From assembly GCF_037975245.1 (NCBI RefSeq), contig NC_092575.1, forward strand, positions 1,007,001 to 1,071,000: a stretch of DNA of 64,000 nucleotides, written 5' to 3'. The notes beneath the pieces were generated by a model. The model worked only from the letters and a program-made list of their open reading frames with translations. It was not told where the DNA came from and ran no database searches. The position numbers and the translations under genes are program-made. Below are positions 38,501 through 48,000 of this stretch, in pieces. The DNA comes from Apostichopus japonicus (Eukaryota; Echinodermata; Holothuroidea; Aspidochirotida; Stichopodidae). Position 1 is the first letter of the stretch, and each line of letters begins with the position of its first letter.

Positions 38501-40622
38501 GCATGTTACAGCATCAGATATATACGTACACTACTAGTGTACTACACTCATATCTTCTTATTGTATCTTACTGTCTGTTTAAATATGTTTACTTATTGTA
38601 TGTATAACTTATTGTCTTATAGATAATGGAATTTTAATGACAATATTGCTATTAAGTATTGTTTCAAAGCAAATAGTCTACATTCTTTAGAACCCACTGC
38701 TGTAGGCCAAACTTTCTTGTTTAAAGCTCCCAATTTTCACCAGGATCACCTTGGTGACCCTCCAGTGGTGAATGTTGTGGCCTGGGTCAGGGGCCTACTG
38801 GGAGGAGGTTCCCCCCCCCCTGCCTTCACATTTGAGAATCTTTTATGATTAATGGTACTTACTTGCAAATTGGTGACATTATTATTCATTCTAGATTCTT
38901 CCACTTTTTTATACAAATATCGGCAATGATTTTTGACTGCTAAATGTTGGCGACGCTACAAAGCATTTTCTTGATCCTTGTTTGTTAGTTGGGAGGTGAA
39001 ACGACCATTGAACGGTACTTTTCGAAATGGTACTTTTAGGTAAATAACTCAACTTGATAATAGGACTAGGGTAGGATGAGGGTATTGGACTTCCAGGTGG
39101 CTTAAGTCCACCTCACCATTTCAGTTCAATACTTAAATTAGTGCTGCTAAAATTAATTTATGCCATTAAATACCATCTCATCTCATTTCATACCTTGATG
39201 AAAATGCCTAGTTATACAAAGGGTCTATAAACTGCATCAGACACTTCAGTGAGTCATAAAACTCGCAGCATGATGGAGATAAAACCCTCTCATTGGGTTA
39301 TTTAATGTTGTTTTTTGGCTGTTAAATTGTATTTGGTGAACAATTGTTCTCAGTTTGCTATTTCACTCTGATAAAAAGGATGTTGAAAACTAAATCATGT
39401 TTTCATTAACAATTATTTTTGACCATAATTTGCTTTAAAATCAACTTCATTAGCATCTGCAAAAAAATTATTATTTTGGGTGCTATATTGAGTGTTATGA
39501 TGCTGGATATGTTTGCAATTTTTACTGAAATCCAACATGAAGGATTAATGCAGATTTTACAGTGTGGTGATGTGCAATCAGTAGAAAAGACAGAAGTTGA
39601 AGATATGAGTGCATTTCTAATATTGTCAAACACCACCTTAACATCTAATTTCAAGGTGTGAGAATTATTAAAATTTATCACATTCCATCCACAATACTAC
39701 TAATGTGTGAGTCTGCTGTGGGTGAAATAGAATCAAAGGAAAGGTGGTCCAAATAAGCACCACATGAGTAGACTGAAATAGCCCAGACACATGTCTAGAT
39801 TGAAAATATCCTAAATTAATAAAACAACAAAAATCAATTGTACAACTAGATTACAAAATACAAGAATGATAAAATTAATACTTCCACTGGCATCGTGCCT
39901 CACTTGGACGAATAACAATTATTAAAAAGTAGTAAGAAAGGGGCCATGTCATTACGCCATCGGTACATTCCGCCATAGAAAATGTGCTCATTCCGCCATA
40001 GAATGAACAAAGTGGCTATTCTTACGACTAGTCGTAAGAATAATTTATAAATACGCATGCGCAGTTGCTTTAACATGGCTATTTTTACGACTACGAGTAC
40101 TATTTTTTACGACTAGAAATAACAATAATTTCCGGTTAGGGTTAAGGTTAGGTTAGTGTTTAGGGTTAGGTTTAGGGTTACCCCGACTACATGCGCAGTT
40201 GCTTTATTTACTTTACTGCACTTGAATTCGCCGATGTTGTAAGAATAGTTATTAAATAATTGTTACGACTAGGCCTAGTTGTAAGAATAGCCACGACCTA
40301 GAATGAGGCCTACTACTACTTGTACTAGCCTACATTAAATGCTACTTTCTAAAACCTGTACTGGTTATGGCCGGTCTAAACCTAGGACTAATTTCACCAA
40401 TCACAGCGCTAGTCTAGCGTAACTTTACTAGCCTAGCCAACGTTAGGTTGTTATTAGTAAATACAGGCTCTAACTTGGGCCTAATTTAGTAAGTTAGTGT
40501 GTCATAATAATAATTGTGACTTGTATAGTAAATGTAAGGTTAGCACTAACTTAGTATAAGGACAGGCCTACCTGGAAGACTTGTTCCACATGCACAAGCG
40601 GATCTTCAACCACTGCCTCCAT
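10408..40622 (-). CDS. Clathrin heavy chain N-terminal propeller-only protein (whole gene, 8 exons)
   Basis: Joining eight exons gives 374 residues that follow the clathrin heavy chain terminal domain from its first residues (start MEAVVEDPLVHVEQVFQ) to the beginning of the linker (LLSIKIKEEALL). Landmarks in order are ADSAIMNP (75-82), LGRHFQIFNI (91-100), TYHWD (about 135-139), VYSAHYNHSIPIDAQAATFA (exon 5), IHIIELG (exon 6), VYVFTKSGMVKVSDIQTG (exon 7) and ALDRCGK. The family's terminal domain and linker span about 390 residues and the full chain about 1675. Here a TGA follows 35 residues after the last blade, so the trimerising and light-chain-binding legs are absent. Identity to ordinary clathrin is about one third by eye, whereas true clathrin heavy chains are nearly invariant in animals. 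It is therefore a divergent paralogue, probably cytosolic and able to bind peptides but not to build a lattice. Confidence 0.85.
10516..11073 (-). other. Intron 7 of the clathrin-like gene
   Basis: 558 bp. It contains C-rich simple sequence (10877-10970) and nothing else recognisable. Confidence 0.7.
11074..11247 (-). CDS. Clathrin-like gene, exon 7
   Basis: 58 whole codons, acceptor ...gtcatag, donor GTAAAC. It encodes VSTTQGLVYVFTKSGM... through ALDRCGK, equivalent to the last full blade of the clathrin terminal domain (family pattern LxTKxGYIHLYDLETG, GVNRKGQV). Confidence 0.9.
11248..13536 (-). other. Intron 6 of the clathrin-like gene
   Basis: AT-rich, with a short repeat of AATACCTGTAATAC at 11360-11400 and G-runs at 12830-12860 plus C-runs at about 13140-13166. 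No element boundary was found. Confidence 0.7.
13537..13650 (-). CDS. Clathrin-like gene, exon 6
   Basis: 38 codons in phase 0, acceptor ...ttatag, donor GTGCGT. IHIIELGPFISGN and the closing YDFPVCVQ match the family's LHIIEVGxPxxGN and NDFPVAMQ. Confidence 0.9.
13651..14243 (-). other. Intron 5 of the clathrin-like gene
   Basis: 593 bp with no feature beyond a G-rich run at 13870-13900. Confidence 0.7.
14244..14417 (-). CDS. Clathrin-like gene, exon 5
   Basis: 58 codons, acceptor ...atttgcag, donor GTATAAG. VCGVTQVYSAHYNHSIPID followed by QAATFAKY matches the family's VVGAMQLYSVDRKVSQPIE and HAASFAQF. It ends RSAGQPGK, equivalent to RGQAGGK. Confidence 0.9.
16602..16730 (+). repeat. Dispersed repeat, copy A
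   Basis: From GTAGAATGAGAAGG to GTTGTGGGGAGACAGGTAAG. The same sequence, diverged, occurs inverted at 21625-21720. The family is unknown. Confidence 0.6.
17096..17285. mobile_element. Foldback MITE, about 190 bp
   Basis: The left end GTTGTCATGGCAACAAATTG and the reverse complement of the right end GTTGTCATTGTCAAGAAATTG match, and the pairing continues inward through TGTAAAGGAA and AAAGAATTATT. Nearly the whole element could fold into one long hairpin. It has no coding capacity. Confidence 0.7.
18716..18749 (+). promoter_or_regulatory. Nuclear-receptor-like half-site cluster (DR4-DR5-DR1)
   Basis: AGGTCA (716-721), 4-bp spacer, AGGTCA (726-731), 5-bp spacer, AGGTCA (737-742), 1-bp spacer, GGGTCA (744-749). 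The same cluster recurs starting at 19115, 20069, 61424 (one half-site mutated), 61823, 62223 and 63178. The arrangement is seen in the sequence; receptor binding is not shown. Confidence 0.4.
19841..19853 (-). promoter_or_regulatory. Perfect DR1 half-site pair
   Basis: TGACCTTTGACCT is AGGTCA-A-AGGTCA on the minus strand, the consensus DR1 bound by RXR, HNF4 and COUP-TF type receptors. An identical site is at 62949-62961 in the second element. Function is inferred only from the motif. Confidence 0.35.
20485..20535. repeat. (CA)n microsatellite
   Basis: An alternating CA run, broken by CATA, at the 3' part of the long element. The homologous position in the second copy is 63597-63643. Confidence 0.9.
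21625..21720 (-). repeat. Dispersed repeat, copy B (inverted)
   Basis: The reverse complement reads GAATGAGAAGG...GAGTGCTGAGGTTGTGGGG...GGTAAG, matching 16602-16730. With that copy it brackets the long element in opposite orientation. Confidence 0.6.
23136..23260 (-). CDS. Clathrin-like gene, exon 4
   Basis: Acceptor ...tatgcag, donor GTAAGTC. Two bases complete a Gly codon, then 41 codons. RPVRAFARHPKLNFCQIVAY corresponds to the family's [20 protein letters not shown]. Confidence 0.88.
24066..24340. repeat. Degenerate minisatellite (CTAGCATTGTGGCTACCTCCAG-like)
   Basis: About ten irregular units of roughly 18-36 bp built from AGCATT, (T)GTGG(A/C)TA and CTCCAG/CTCTAG. Confidence 0.7.
27585..27660 (+). 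repeat. G-rich tract, potential G-quadruplex
   Basis: At least eight runs of three or more G (GTGGGGAGTGTGGGTAGGG onward to GGGAGAGGGAGGG) with short loops. Confidence 0.6.
29231..29270. repeat. Perfect 17-bp inverted repeat with 6-nt loop
   Basis: AATGGCCAAGTGGTGTA, loop TGTATG, then TACACCACTTGGCCATT. There is no T-run after it and no coding context. Confidence 0.9.
29338..29430 (+). repeat. Tandem repeat, unit AAGTGCAGTAACAGTT (16 bp)
   Basis: About six copies, one shortened and one with a G-to-T change (AAGTGTAG). Confidence 0.9.
29737..29895 (-). CDS. Clathrin-like gene, exon 3 (clathrin-box groove)
   Basis: Acceptor ...ccttccag, donor GTAAGT. Two bases complete Leu91 and 52 codons follow. 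GRHFQIFNIVAEKQM corresponds to the family's GKTLQIFNIEMKSKM. The clathrin-box groove residues Gln89 and Phe91 (bovine numbering) are kept, while Thr87, Lys96 and Lys98 are His, Glu and Gln here. The exon closes with TYHWDLSPPT, matching VYHWSMEG. Confidence 0.9.
33120..33365. repeat. Irregular repeat with GATTCACATAC...TGATCAGT
   Basis: About eight irregularly spaced copies of GATTCACA followed by TTGATCAG. Confidence 0.6.
33568..33796 (+). repeat. Minisatellite, unit about 31 bp
   Basis: Roughly seven copies of a unit reading TAGTCAATAAACTATAATGT followed by AGTCAGTATAC, with point differences between copies. Confidence 0.85.
35195..35560 (+). repeat. Minisatellite, unit about 75-85 bp, G-rich core
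   Basis: Five copies of CTTCA(C/T)TAATACT...AGTTTGTTTT...TTGGCAGGGGGTGGGGGAGG and ...CATAGCAATCTA. The units carry a run of G tracts on the plus strand. Confidence 0.85.
35773..35992 (-). CDS. Clathrin-like gene, exon 2
   Basis: Acceptor ...ctcttttcag, donor GTAAGC. 73 codons plus one base (Leu91 is completed by exon 3). LSSFGIKPEQVTF corresponds to the family's LQNLGINPANIGF, and ADSAIMNP is identical to the clathrin signature. A basic insertion-like stretch (SKKKKR) sits where the family has EKVGEQ. Confidence 0.92.
40012..40294. mobile_element. Inverted-repeat element with telomere-like core
   Basis: The left end GTGGCTATTCTTACGACTAG and the reverse complement of the right end GTGGCTATTCTTACAACTAG match, and pairing continues through TCGTAA and AATAATTTA with a small gap. 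A perfect 26-bp palindrome centred on CTAG sits at 40017-40042. Between the arms are two GCGCAGTTGCTTTA copies and the TTAGGG-like stretch at 40134-40190. Confidence 0.65.
40134..40190 (+). repeat. Interstitial telomere-like repeat
   Basis: Degenerate (GGTTAG/GGTTTAG) units: GGTTAGGGTTAAGGTTAGG, then TTTAGGGTTAGGTTTAGGG. TTAGGG is the telomere unit of most animals; the short length argues against a fused telomere. Confidence 0.7.
40572..40622 (-). CDS. Clathrin-like gene, exon 1 (start)
   Basis: ATG at 40620-40622 and 17 codons, MEAVVEDPLVHVEQVFQ, then donor GTAGGC. The phase (0) matches exon 2. PLVHVEQVFQLSSFGI aligns with the family's PIRFQEHLQLQNLGI. An ATG two codons earlier in another frame does not read into the exon. 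Confidence 0.75.
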
Positions 40623-41887
40623 ATTGGCATTGATACAACTATGTTATCATCTTTGATACTTCGAAAACATACTCTTTGCGACGGAAAATCGAATTATTTT
40701 AAGGAAATGACAAATAGTAAATACACCCCTGTCGGTTTCACGTTAATCCCACAACATTGGAAAACATGCAGTGTATACCGTGCTGTTTTTTCCACTGTAG
40801 TCGTCTGTACTATAGGACTTGTTATTAATAGCCTAGCCATACGCGAAGCAATGTCAAATACACATGATACCAATACTGGAAGTGTTTAGGTGAAAGTCAG
40901 AAATAGTTGACTGCGTAACATGTGTTGGATATGAAATCCAATACACTTTCTATAAACAAGAACAAGAACATCTTATTAGCAACGCAGTCTTCAAGTAATT
41001 TGAAGTGACCATATCATGATGACAAAAAATAGCGATTGACACATCCTTGCTGCAGCTGACAGTGACAGCAACACAGAAATTTACCGACATGTAAAAATCG
41101 GGGGCGCCAGGTAAATTCAACATTAATAACAAACCTATGCTGTGATAACAAATAAATGGGTAAGCTGCGCAGGTACGGGTAAGCATTCAGTACAGGCAGA
41201 CAATATGAGACCGACCTAGGATTTGTCGAAGTTGCTGTCGATAACCAAGGCAACGTTCGACGCACAATTGGTCATGTGTATTATAAATGTCAGCCCTCGA
41301 CGGCTCTAACTTACGTGAGTTCACAACAAGACATATTAGTGAACTGGACCATCTTTCGTCGGCAGAACATTTTATGTTTAGGCCAAACAATTTGGAACAG
41401 TTAGGAGTCCTAACGTTAGGCAAACTTAGATCATTTTGACTATTTAGCAAACATGCGCTTCCAACGTAGGCCTACGCCAAGTAGGCAAAGTCTACTCATT
41501 CATTGGCACACGTTGGGAGGGCCTTTCGATTTCCTTTAGGCTGATTAGTAGTAGGGGCCTAGGCCTAGTATTATTTATTAGGGCGCTAGGCGTAACTTAG
41601 ATTAAGGCCTAGTGTAATGCTTATCCCTAAATCAAAATTTAGGCTATCACTAAATTAAATGTGGAAATAATGTACAATTAAATTTGGCACCTAGACAGGG
41701 CCAACTTAGTTATAATTAATCAAGTGCATTTCAATCCTGACTTCATTTGTGAATATGCTTTAAGTAATTTTCACAATCACATCTTGATATCCATTCATGT
41801 TGCATACTTCCAGAAATCCAGGGATGTCCACTGTTAGAGCCTGAGGCAACAGAAAGACCACTTTGCTTCCATACAATGAACTAAGTT
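40623..41887. promoter_or_regulatory. Divergent promoter region of the clathrin-like and TBC-like genes
   Basis: About 1.27 kb between the two start codons, transcribed outwards. It is richer in CpG and in TAGGCCTA/AACGTTAGG words than the flanks, especially 41400-41620. A six-codon upstream ORF (41824-41844) precedes the plus gene. No TATA box could be assigned. Confidence 0.45.
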
Positions 41888-42031
41888 ATGGTACATAACT
41901 TTCCACCTAGCAGCCCAAGTTTCAAGGTTTGCAGTGTGATTGGTTCCATGGCAAGAAATCAAAGTAATTTTGAGCATTGGATTGACTTACCACAGCAACA
42001 ATCTTTTCTGCAAAATGCACCCTGGAAAGAG
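41888..42031 (+). CDS. TBC-like gene, exon 1
   Basis: An in-frame stop (41882-41884) precedes the first ATG (41888). A second in-frame ATG at 41948 has the context CCATGG. The exon ends ...NAPWKE at a weak GTTTGT donor, phase 0. Confidence 0.6.
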
Positions 42032-45000
42032 GTTTGTGAAAGCTCTGTTATAAAATTCAACTCTCCAAATTAGTATGCAACTAACAGAGTAAAGGTGTCT
42101 GATATTTATCTTTGAGATGATTAATCAATCAATGAATTAGCAACATATTACCTGAAATAGTGTCTGACACTGTCTGAATCGAAGGTTAGGCTATGTCAAT
42201 CAATTATGGACACTTCCAACTATGCAACTTAGTGAGGCAGACAGTGCATGGCTTTGCCATGTGCCTCACCCAGCAAAGAACTGTTCCATGCACCCCCTCC
42301 TCAGGTGTCCCTCCTATCCAAATTTATTTTACCATGCAGAAAAAGCAAAAAATTGTTATTATGAAAGGTACACCTAAAAAATTTGGCTGACATAAGTTTT
42401 GAAAACAGAGTACCCACACATCCCTTGAACCCCTCCCACCCACTTGAGCCCCTCCCACCCCCTTGAACACCTCCCACCCCCTTGAACCTTCCCACCCCCT
42501 TGAACCCCTCCCACCCCTTGAAACCCTCCCACCCCCTTGAACCCCTCCCACCCCCTTGAACCCCTCCAACCCCCTTGAACCCCGCCTCATTGTACTAGCA
42601 TCACCCTGTACCTTGCATCAAATACATTCTGTGCTTCCAAAATGTAGCTGTCATTTTGGTTTGCCCCCTCCTCTTCCAATTGGCCTACTGACAGATTTAC
42701 AGTACTGTAGGTGGCTTGAAACAGTGAACTATGCAGCTATGAATTTCCAACAGTTCTTTTCATTTGGTCGGCTGTGATTTGTTTCAGAGAGAACTGATTT
42801 GAGTCGGTGTCTTAATCAAGAGCCCATCAGTTACAAAAATATACATATATATCAATATATTTATATATATACATGCATTCTTTATGTGTTTACATAGTTT
42901 TATATTTTCCATTTCTCTTCATACACATCAGCTATACAATGTCCTCTGTAAGGCATTGGCTCGTCTCATACACCAAGACTTTGATTCCTTCTCAAGTAGT
43001 CAAAAGTCGTCTCTCTTTGATCTTCTCGGGAGGACGTTCTTTGAGAGGCATATGGACACTTGTAAGATAGTGTTTGATACGCAGGTAATTATTACTGGGA
43101 CAATCCCATCATAGTTAGCTAGATATCTCTATGATGATATTATGTTGGGTATCAACTGAACCTTTTCTTATAATAATTTTGATGATGTGGGAATTGTCTT
43201 AAAAGTAATGCAAGTAATATAGATTCAGGATCTTATTATCATTTTATACAAAGAAAAGAAAAACCAACATAATTGGCTGTTAAATGTTGATTTTGGCTGT
43301 TTTATAGTTTATTCTTTTTTTTTTAAACTGATCAAAGTTAGATGATGAATGTCAACATTTCTTATCATTTTCTTTGATGATGTGATGTTATGTTATGTTA
43401 TGTTGGTTATTTACCTTTCCTCATAATAAATTTGAAGAATTTGTATCTAAGTATAGCCAATATTTTACAAAATCAGGATTTATTAATAATTTTTATGTTC
43501 GACTCTGAAAGGTACAGTATTAAAATATGGCAATTTTTTTTTTTAATTCAGGAGGCAGGATCTATTTTCTGTTTTAACCCAATAGGAAAAAAGGTAGCAT
43601 AAATGGCCATTCAAGGTTGGTTTTGGCCGTGCAATATTTTGTCAATTTTCTATCCATAATTCAGTAGGCCTTTATGTAAGCAGTGTTCTATATAGAAGCC
43701 AATTCTATTCATAGATTATATTTACAGAATGCTTAATTTACCCAAAGCTCAAATCAGATGGAGAGAGTGCTAGGGAAATGAAAAACTACCTGAAGACAAA
43801 ACTAACAGAGGCACTGGAAGACAGCCATTTAGACAAAAACAGCCGAGAGTCAAAGATTCTTAAAGACTTCAAAGACTTCTTGCGAAGTTTGTTAGAAAAG
43901 TCTTTGAATGAGACACTACAGAGAAGAGGCACCACTGACCAGTGTTCATATGAGCAGCAAGAGCGAAGCGAGTCGAGGGATGGATGGTTGGGGAGGGAGA
44001 CCTTTAGCCAAGAGATGACCAAGAGTAATGTTCTAGGAGAGGCAGTCGCTCACATTCTGGACAGACGGCCGAATATGTTTGAAACAGTCTGTACAAAGTT
44101 GAAAGGTCATCAGCTTTCACCAGCACTAAGGAGAAAGATCTGGCTGTGGGTGATTGTTTCAGAAAAGAAGAAAATCAAGAATTGGAGGTAAGGAATAATT
44201 AAGGTGCTGAGTTCCAGGTAAAATACAATTTTTTTTCTATTCTATTGAGGGTGATTTTTAAGATTTTGAATGTCACAGAATCTAGCTATACTGCTATGCT
44301 TTTTATCGGAAGCCAAGAAAATTATATTAAAGGTTGTCGCAAGGTGCCCAGAGGCTGCACTGAATTTTCCCAGGTCTATTGTCGGTATTCGGTGGGGTGA
44401 GTATGACAGAAATAAAACTCACGGAGAGGGTTTCCAAAAGTTTGTTTTCTCTTGTTTCCCGGTTCAGTATATACACTATATACAGTTCTGGAGATAATGA
44501 ATGACACATCACAGAGCCCACTCTTTTAAATACAATGACATACAGGCCTCACTGGCCAAACAACACAGTCTGCCGCAATGGAGCACCGTGGCTCTGGGTT
44601 GGAAAGGAGACCCCTCGCCAAAGAATAAATAAAATTGGCTAGGCAACACCAGTAAAAACACCCTGCAATAACTCAATTGAATCATAACTAATCTTGTTCT
44701 AAATACCTCACCATATCCAAACAATGTGGGTGGCATAAGTAACACAATACAAGTATACAATATACCATTTCCACAATCCATCATTCCATATATTATGCTT
44801 AACCCTTGACAAAGTTATCACCCGAAAGTTTAAACACTATTATCGGTGAAGTGAAAATACTTTGTTTCTTACACTTTACCTAACTCACCATTAGTCAAAT
44901 ACACTGCCGCTTTCCCGCCTAACTTACCTCACATGCCTCATTGTTATTTGCATACCAAAACATTGCACCCTGTTTCTACTATAACCCCTCCTTTCACTGG

Positions 45001-48000
45001 ATATGTCACAAAGGTTTTTTTTTACCTTTGCAAAACCAAAACGGTAAATAATATGTACCTCATAATCTTTGCTACTCTTATTTTTTTAAATATCAAAGTG
45101 TGTTTGAAGGGTTTATTACTTTGGGGGGGGGGGGGGGGGTGGAGGCTACCTTCAATGCTGTTTACCTGTAAACAATATTAAAACTCTGATTCTTTCCCAT
45201 CATTAATAATTTCTTTTCTTGTCATTTCCTTTATTCTTTCTGTATCTTCTTTGCCTGAATCAGTTACTCAACCTTAGAAGAGGAATTTCATGGGAATTTA
45301 TTGAGGAGGAAAGCCCAGATGAATATTAATTCTGTTAGTTCTGCACCTGCTAACTCCCTGATCCAGCAAATGGTCAAAGAGGTCAGTTCAGAAATTGCTA
45401 GATAATTAAGTTACAAACATTTGAGAATTATTTAGAAAGTATTTTTGAAAGCCTTTCTTGGGCATGTAGAGGGCATGTAGTGCAATGTAACAGTGAACTC
45501 GTAGCTTTGACCAAGAACTTGTTCAAATTTATTTACAAGCCTCATGAAAAATGACCTCATAGCTAACTCATACAGGGAAATAATTTGAGCCTTTGCATCC
45601 TCACATAGCAAGTTTGAGGTTGATGCACTTTTGATAACATTAAGTACTGACATGTTACAGACTAAAGTGACTAAAGTTTCAAAATATGGTTAGAATCCTG
45701 TTGACTTATACTTTCATAATAGAATGAGCTTTCTATTTGTCAATCATGATTCAAGGTATTACAAAATACATTGTACTTTAAAATACAATGTCATTTAACA
45801 AAGTTATGAGTGAGGCACCATTCAGCACAATGGTATATGTATACAAGTATAAAGCATTAGGATTTGGGTATCCTACCAATGAAATTGTTGGTGAGACCTG
45901 AAAAAACTCACTTATGCCTTAAAGCTTCAGTGAGATTGGCTCAATCTCTCTGAATGTACAAAATATGGGGATTGGGTTGCAAACAAATACTGATCTCTCA
46001 CTGAAGAGAGAAGCTCAGTAGCTAATCCTCTTTGTTAATTCCTTACAACAATGAACAAATCTTTGTGTCAGTTTGCATCTCTTGAGCCGACTCTGACATT
46101 TAACTTGACCTTTGACCTTGAATAATGACTAAGCATACGCACTGCTTGTAACTGAATGTTTTTGGAGATTGAAACATGAATGCATACCAAAACCATTAGA
46201 GTCTGGTTTATTCAAACTACATCACATCAGAATTGTTTGTAACCATCCAGTGCCAGAAATTTATTTTGTAAAAGTTTGGAAATGTAATTGTTCAATTTAA
46301 TCCCGGACATCAAATTGAGCTTTGGATTTGATTTTTTCTTTTTCAGAAATTCAAATCTACGCCATGTCTCCGGTCTCTGGCAAATAGCGATGTGGAATCG
46401 GTTATTGAAGAGGCTATGAATATTCATGATGTGTGCTATGGCCACTCTGAACCAATCAGTGTTTTACTTTTATTTCCTCTTTACATTGGACTTGTAAAAC
46501 CATCAGACGGTAATTACTTGGACAAAGATACTTTCTCTTTAGAACTTTTATTCTTTTACTTGATGAGATCAAAATCTCTGTGATCTGTAAAACAACCAAT
46601 CTAAATGTAACATGGAAGGTCTTTTCTGCCCACTACTACTGCACTCTTCTCACCTCAATAGCTTTCCAATATTTGTAAAACTCTTCATAGGGATCTAGGT
46701 GAAATATAAGCAATTCAAGGTTTAAGCACTTTGCAAGTATTTCTCGTTATTTTTTTATTCATTTTTTTTTTTTATGTTACCTTCTCTTTTCATCTACTTT
46801 CATTTTAGGAAATCAGCAGATCTAAATATCATCACTAAATAAGTAACGTTTAAATTCTAACTACTCTACAACAAATAACCTACAGTATGGAAACTAATTA
46901 TTTTTGTTGTGTTTGGTCTGGCTTGTAGATGATATTCCGCTGTCCTTAACGATAAGTCTGAACCTACTGCAGATTCACTTAATCCACACTCGGGAAAGAT
47001 CTGAGAGAATCATAACAAATGTACTGGATCAGTTGCAAGTTACAGATGAGCCCCTTTACCAGCATATGAAGGATTGTGCAGAGATTAACAGCATGCAAGA
47101 ACTGATCAAGGTATGTATGCTCTGATTGAGATAGATAGATAGACAGATAGATAGACAGACAGACAGATAGACAGATAGAAACAGCCTAATAATGGTACTG
47201 AAACATTTATTCTTCATTGTGATACAGAATGTTGAAATCACCCTTCAACCCCCCCCCCTTCCCTCCCCTCCCCTTCCCCCACCCTCTCTGCCATGATTGT
47301 CAAAGAGAACAACATACTGCTCCTAGTAAAGTTCGGCCTTTACTGTTGTACTGATTTGCATGATTTTTAAAATTCTGATAGTCATTCCTTGCAAAAGAAT
47401 CTTCTTTATTTTTCACTCTCTCCCTTTATTTGAAAATCTTGGCAGACGAAAGATGAGTCCTTTAACCAGACGAGTGGAAGTGATACTTTGTCAGTTCTAC
47501 TGTCCACATGGATAGAAAAGGTAAATATGTAATGTTAAGTCCTCTGGAATCTTATTTTAGTCGTCGCATCAATGATGATGATGATGTTTGTATATTCCCA
47601 TAGAATGATGCAGTGTATAGTAGATGTAGAATGTAATGTTTATTTGTCATTTTGAAACGATGAATAGATGGTATTTTAGTATTCAAATATCAAAGTGAAT
47701 AAGAAAGTAAAATTTGTGTGCTCGCAATGCTCGATTTCTGTATTCTCGTATGCATGATATTTACCTTTAAAACATGCTCATTTATCTGGAATGTTCCTTC
47801 AAGGCTTAATTGAAGCAATGTGTTTCTCCTTCCAGGGCTCTACAGTAAATGTTAATTCTTTGCATCATAATACTATTAACTCGACCAAATCATGTTTTTA
47901 TTAATTTCGAATTTCATTGTTAAAGAACAAAGGAAAAATAAAATGACTTTGAGGTACTGTTAGTGCCCTTGTGATAGTTCATTTCTCGCTCTGCCGTGAC

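Larger units (their letters stand above)
35993..40571 (-). other. Intron 1 of the clathrin-like gene
   Basis: 4.6 kb without supported exons. It contains the inverted-repeat element at 40012-40294 and a poly-C run at about 38811. Several open frames of 70-130 codons occur but lack family resemblance. Confidence 0.7.

Noticed and set aside
40581-40889. Plus-strand open frame of 102 codons
   Set aside because: Antisense to clathrin-like exon 1; the minus-strand reading matches a family with correct splicing.
42324-42590. Glycine-rich minus-strand frame (GVGG/GSRG repeats)
   Set aside because: It is the translation of a 20-bp C-rich minisatellite.
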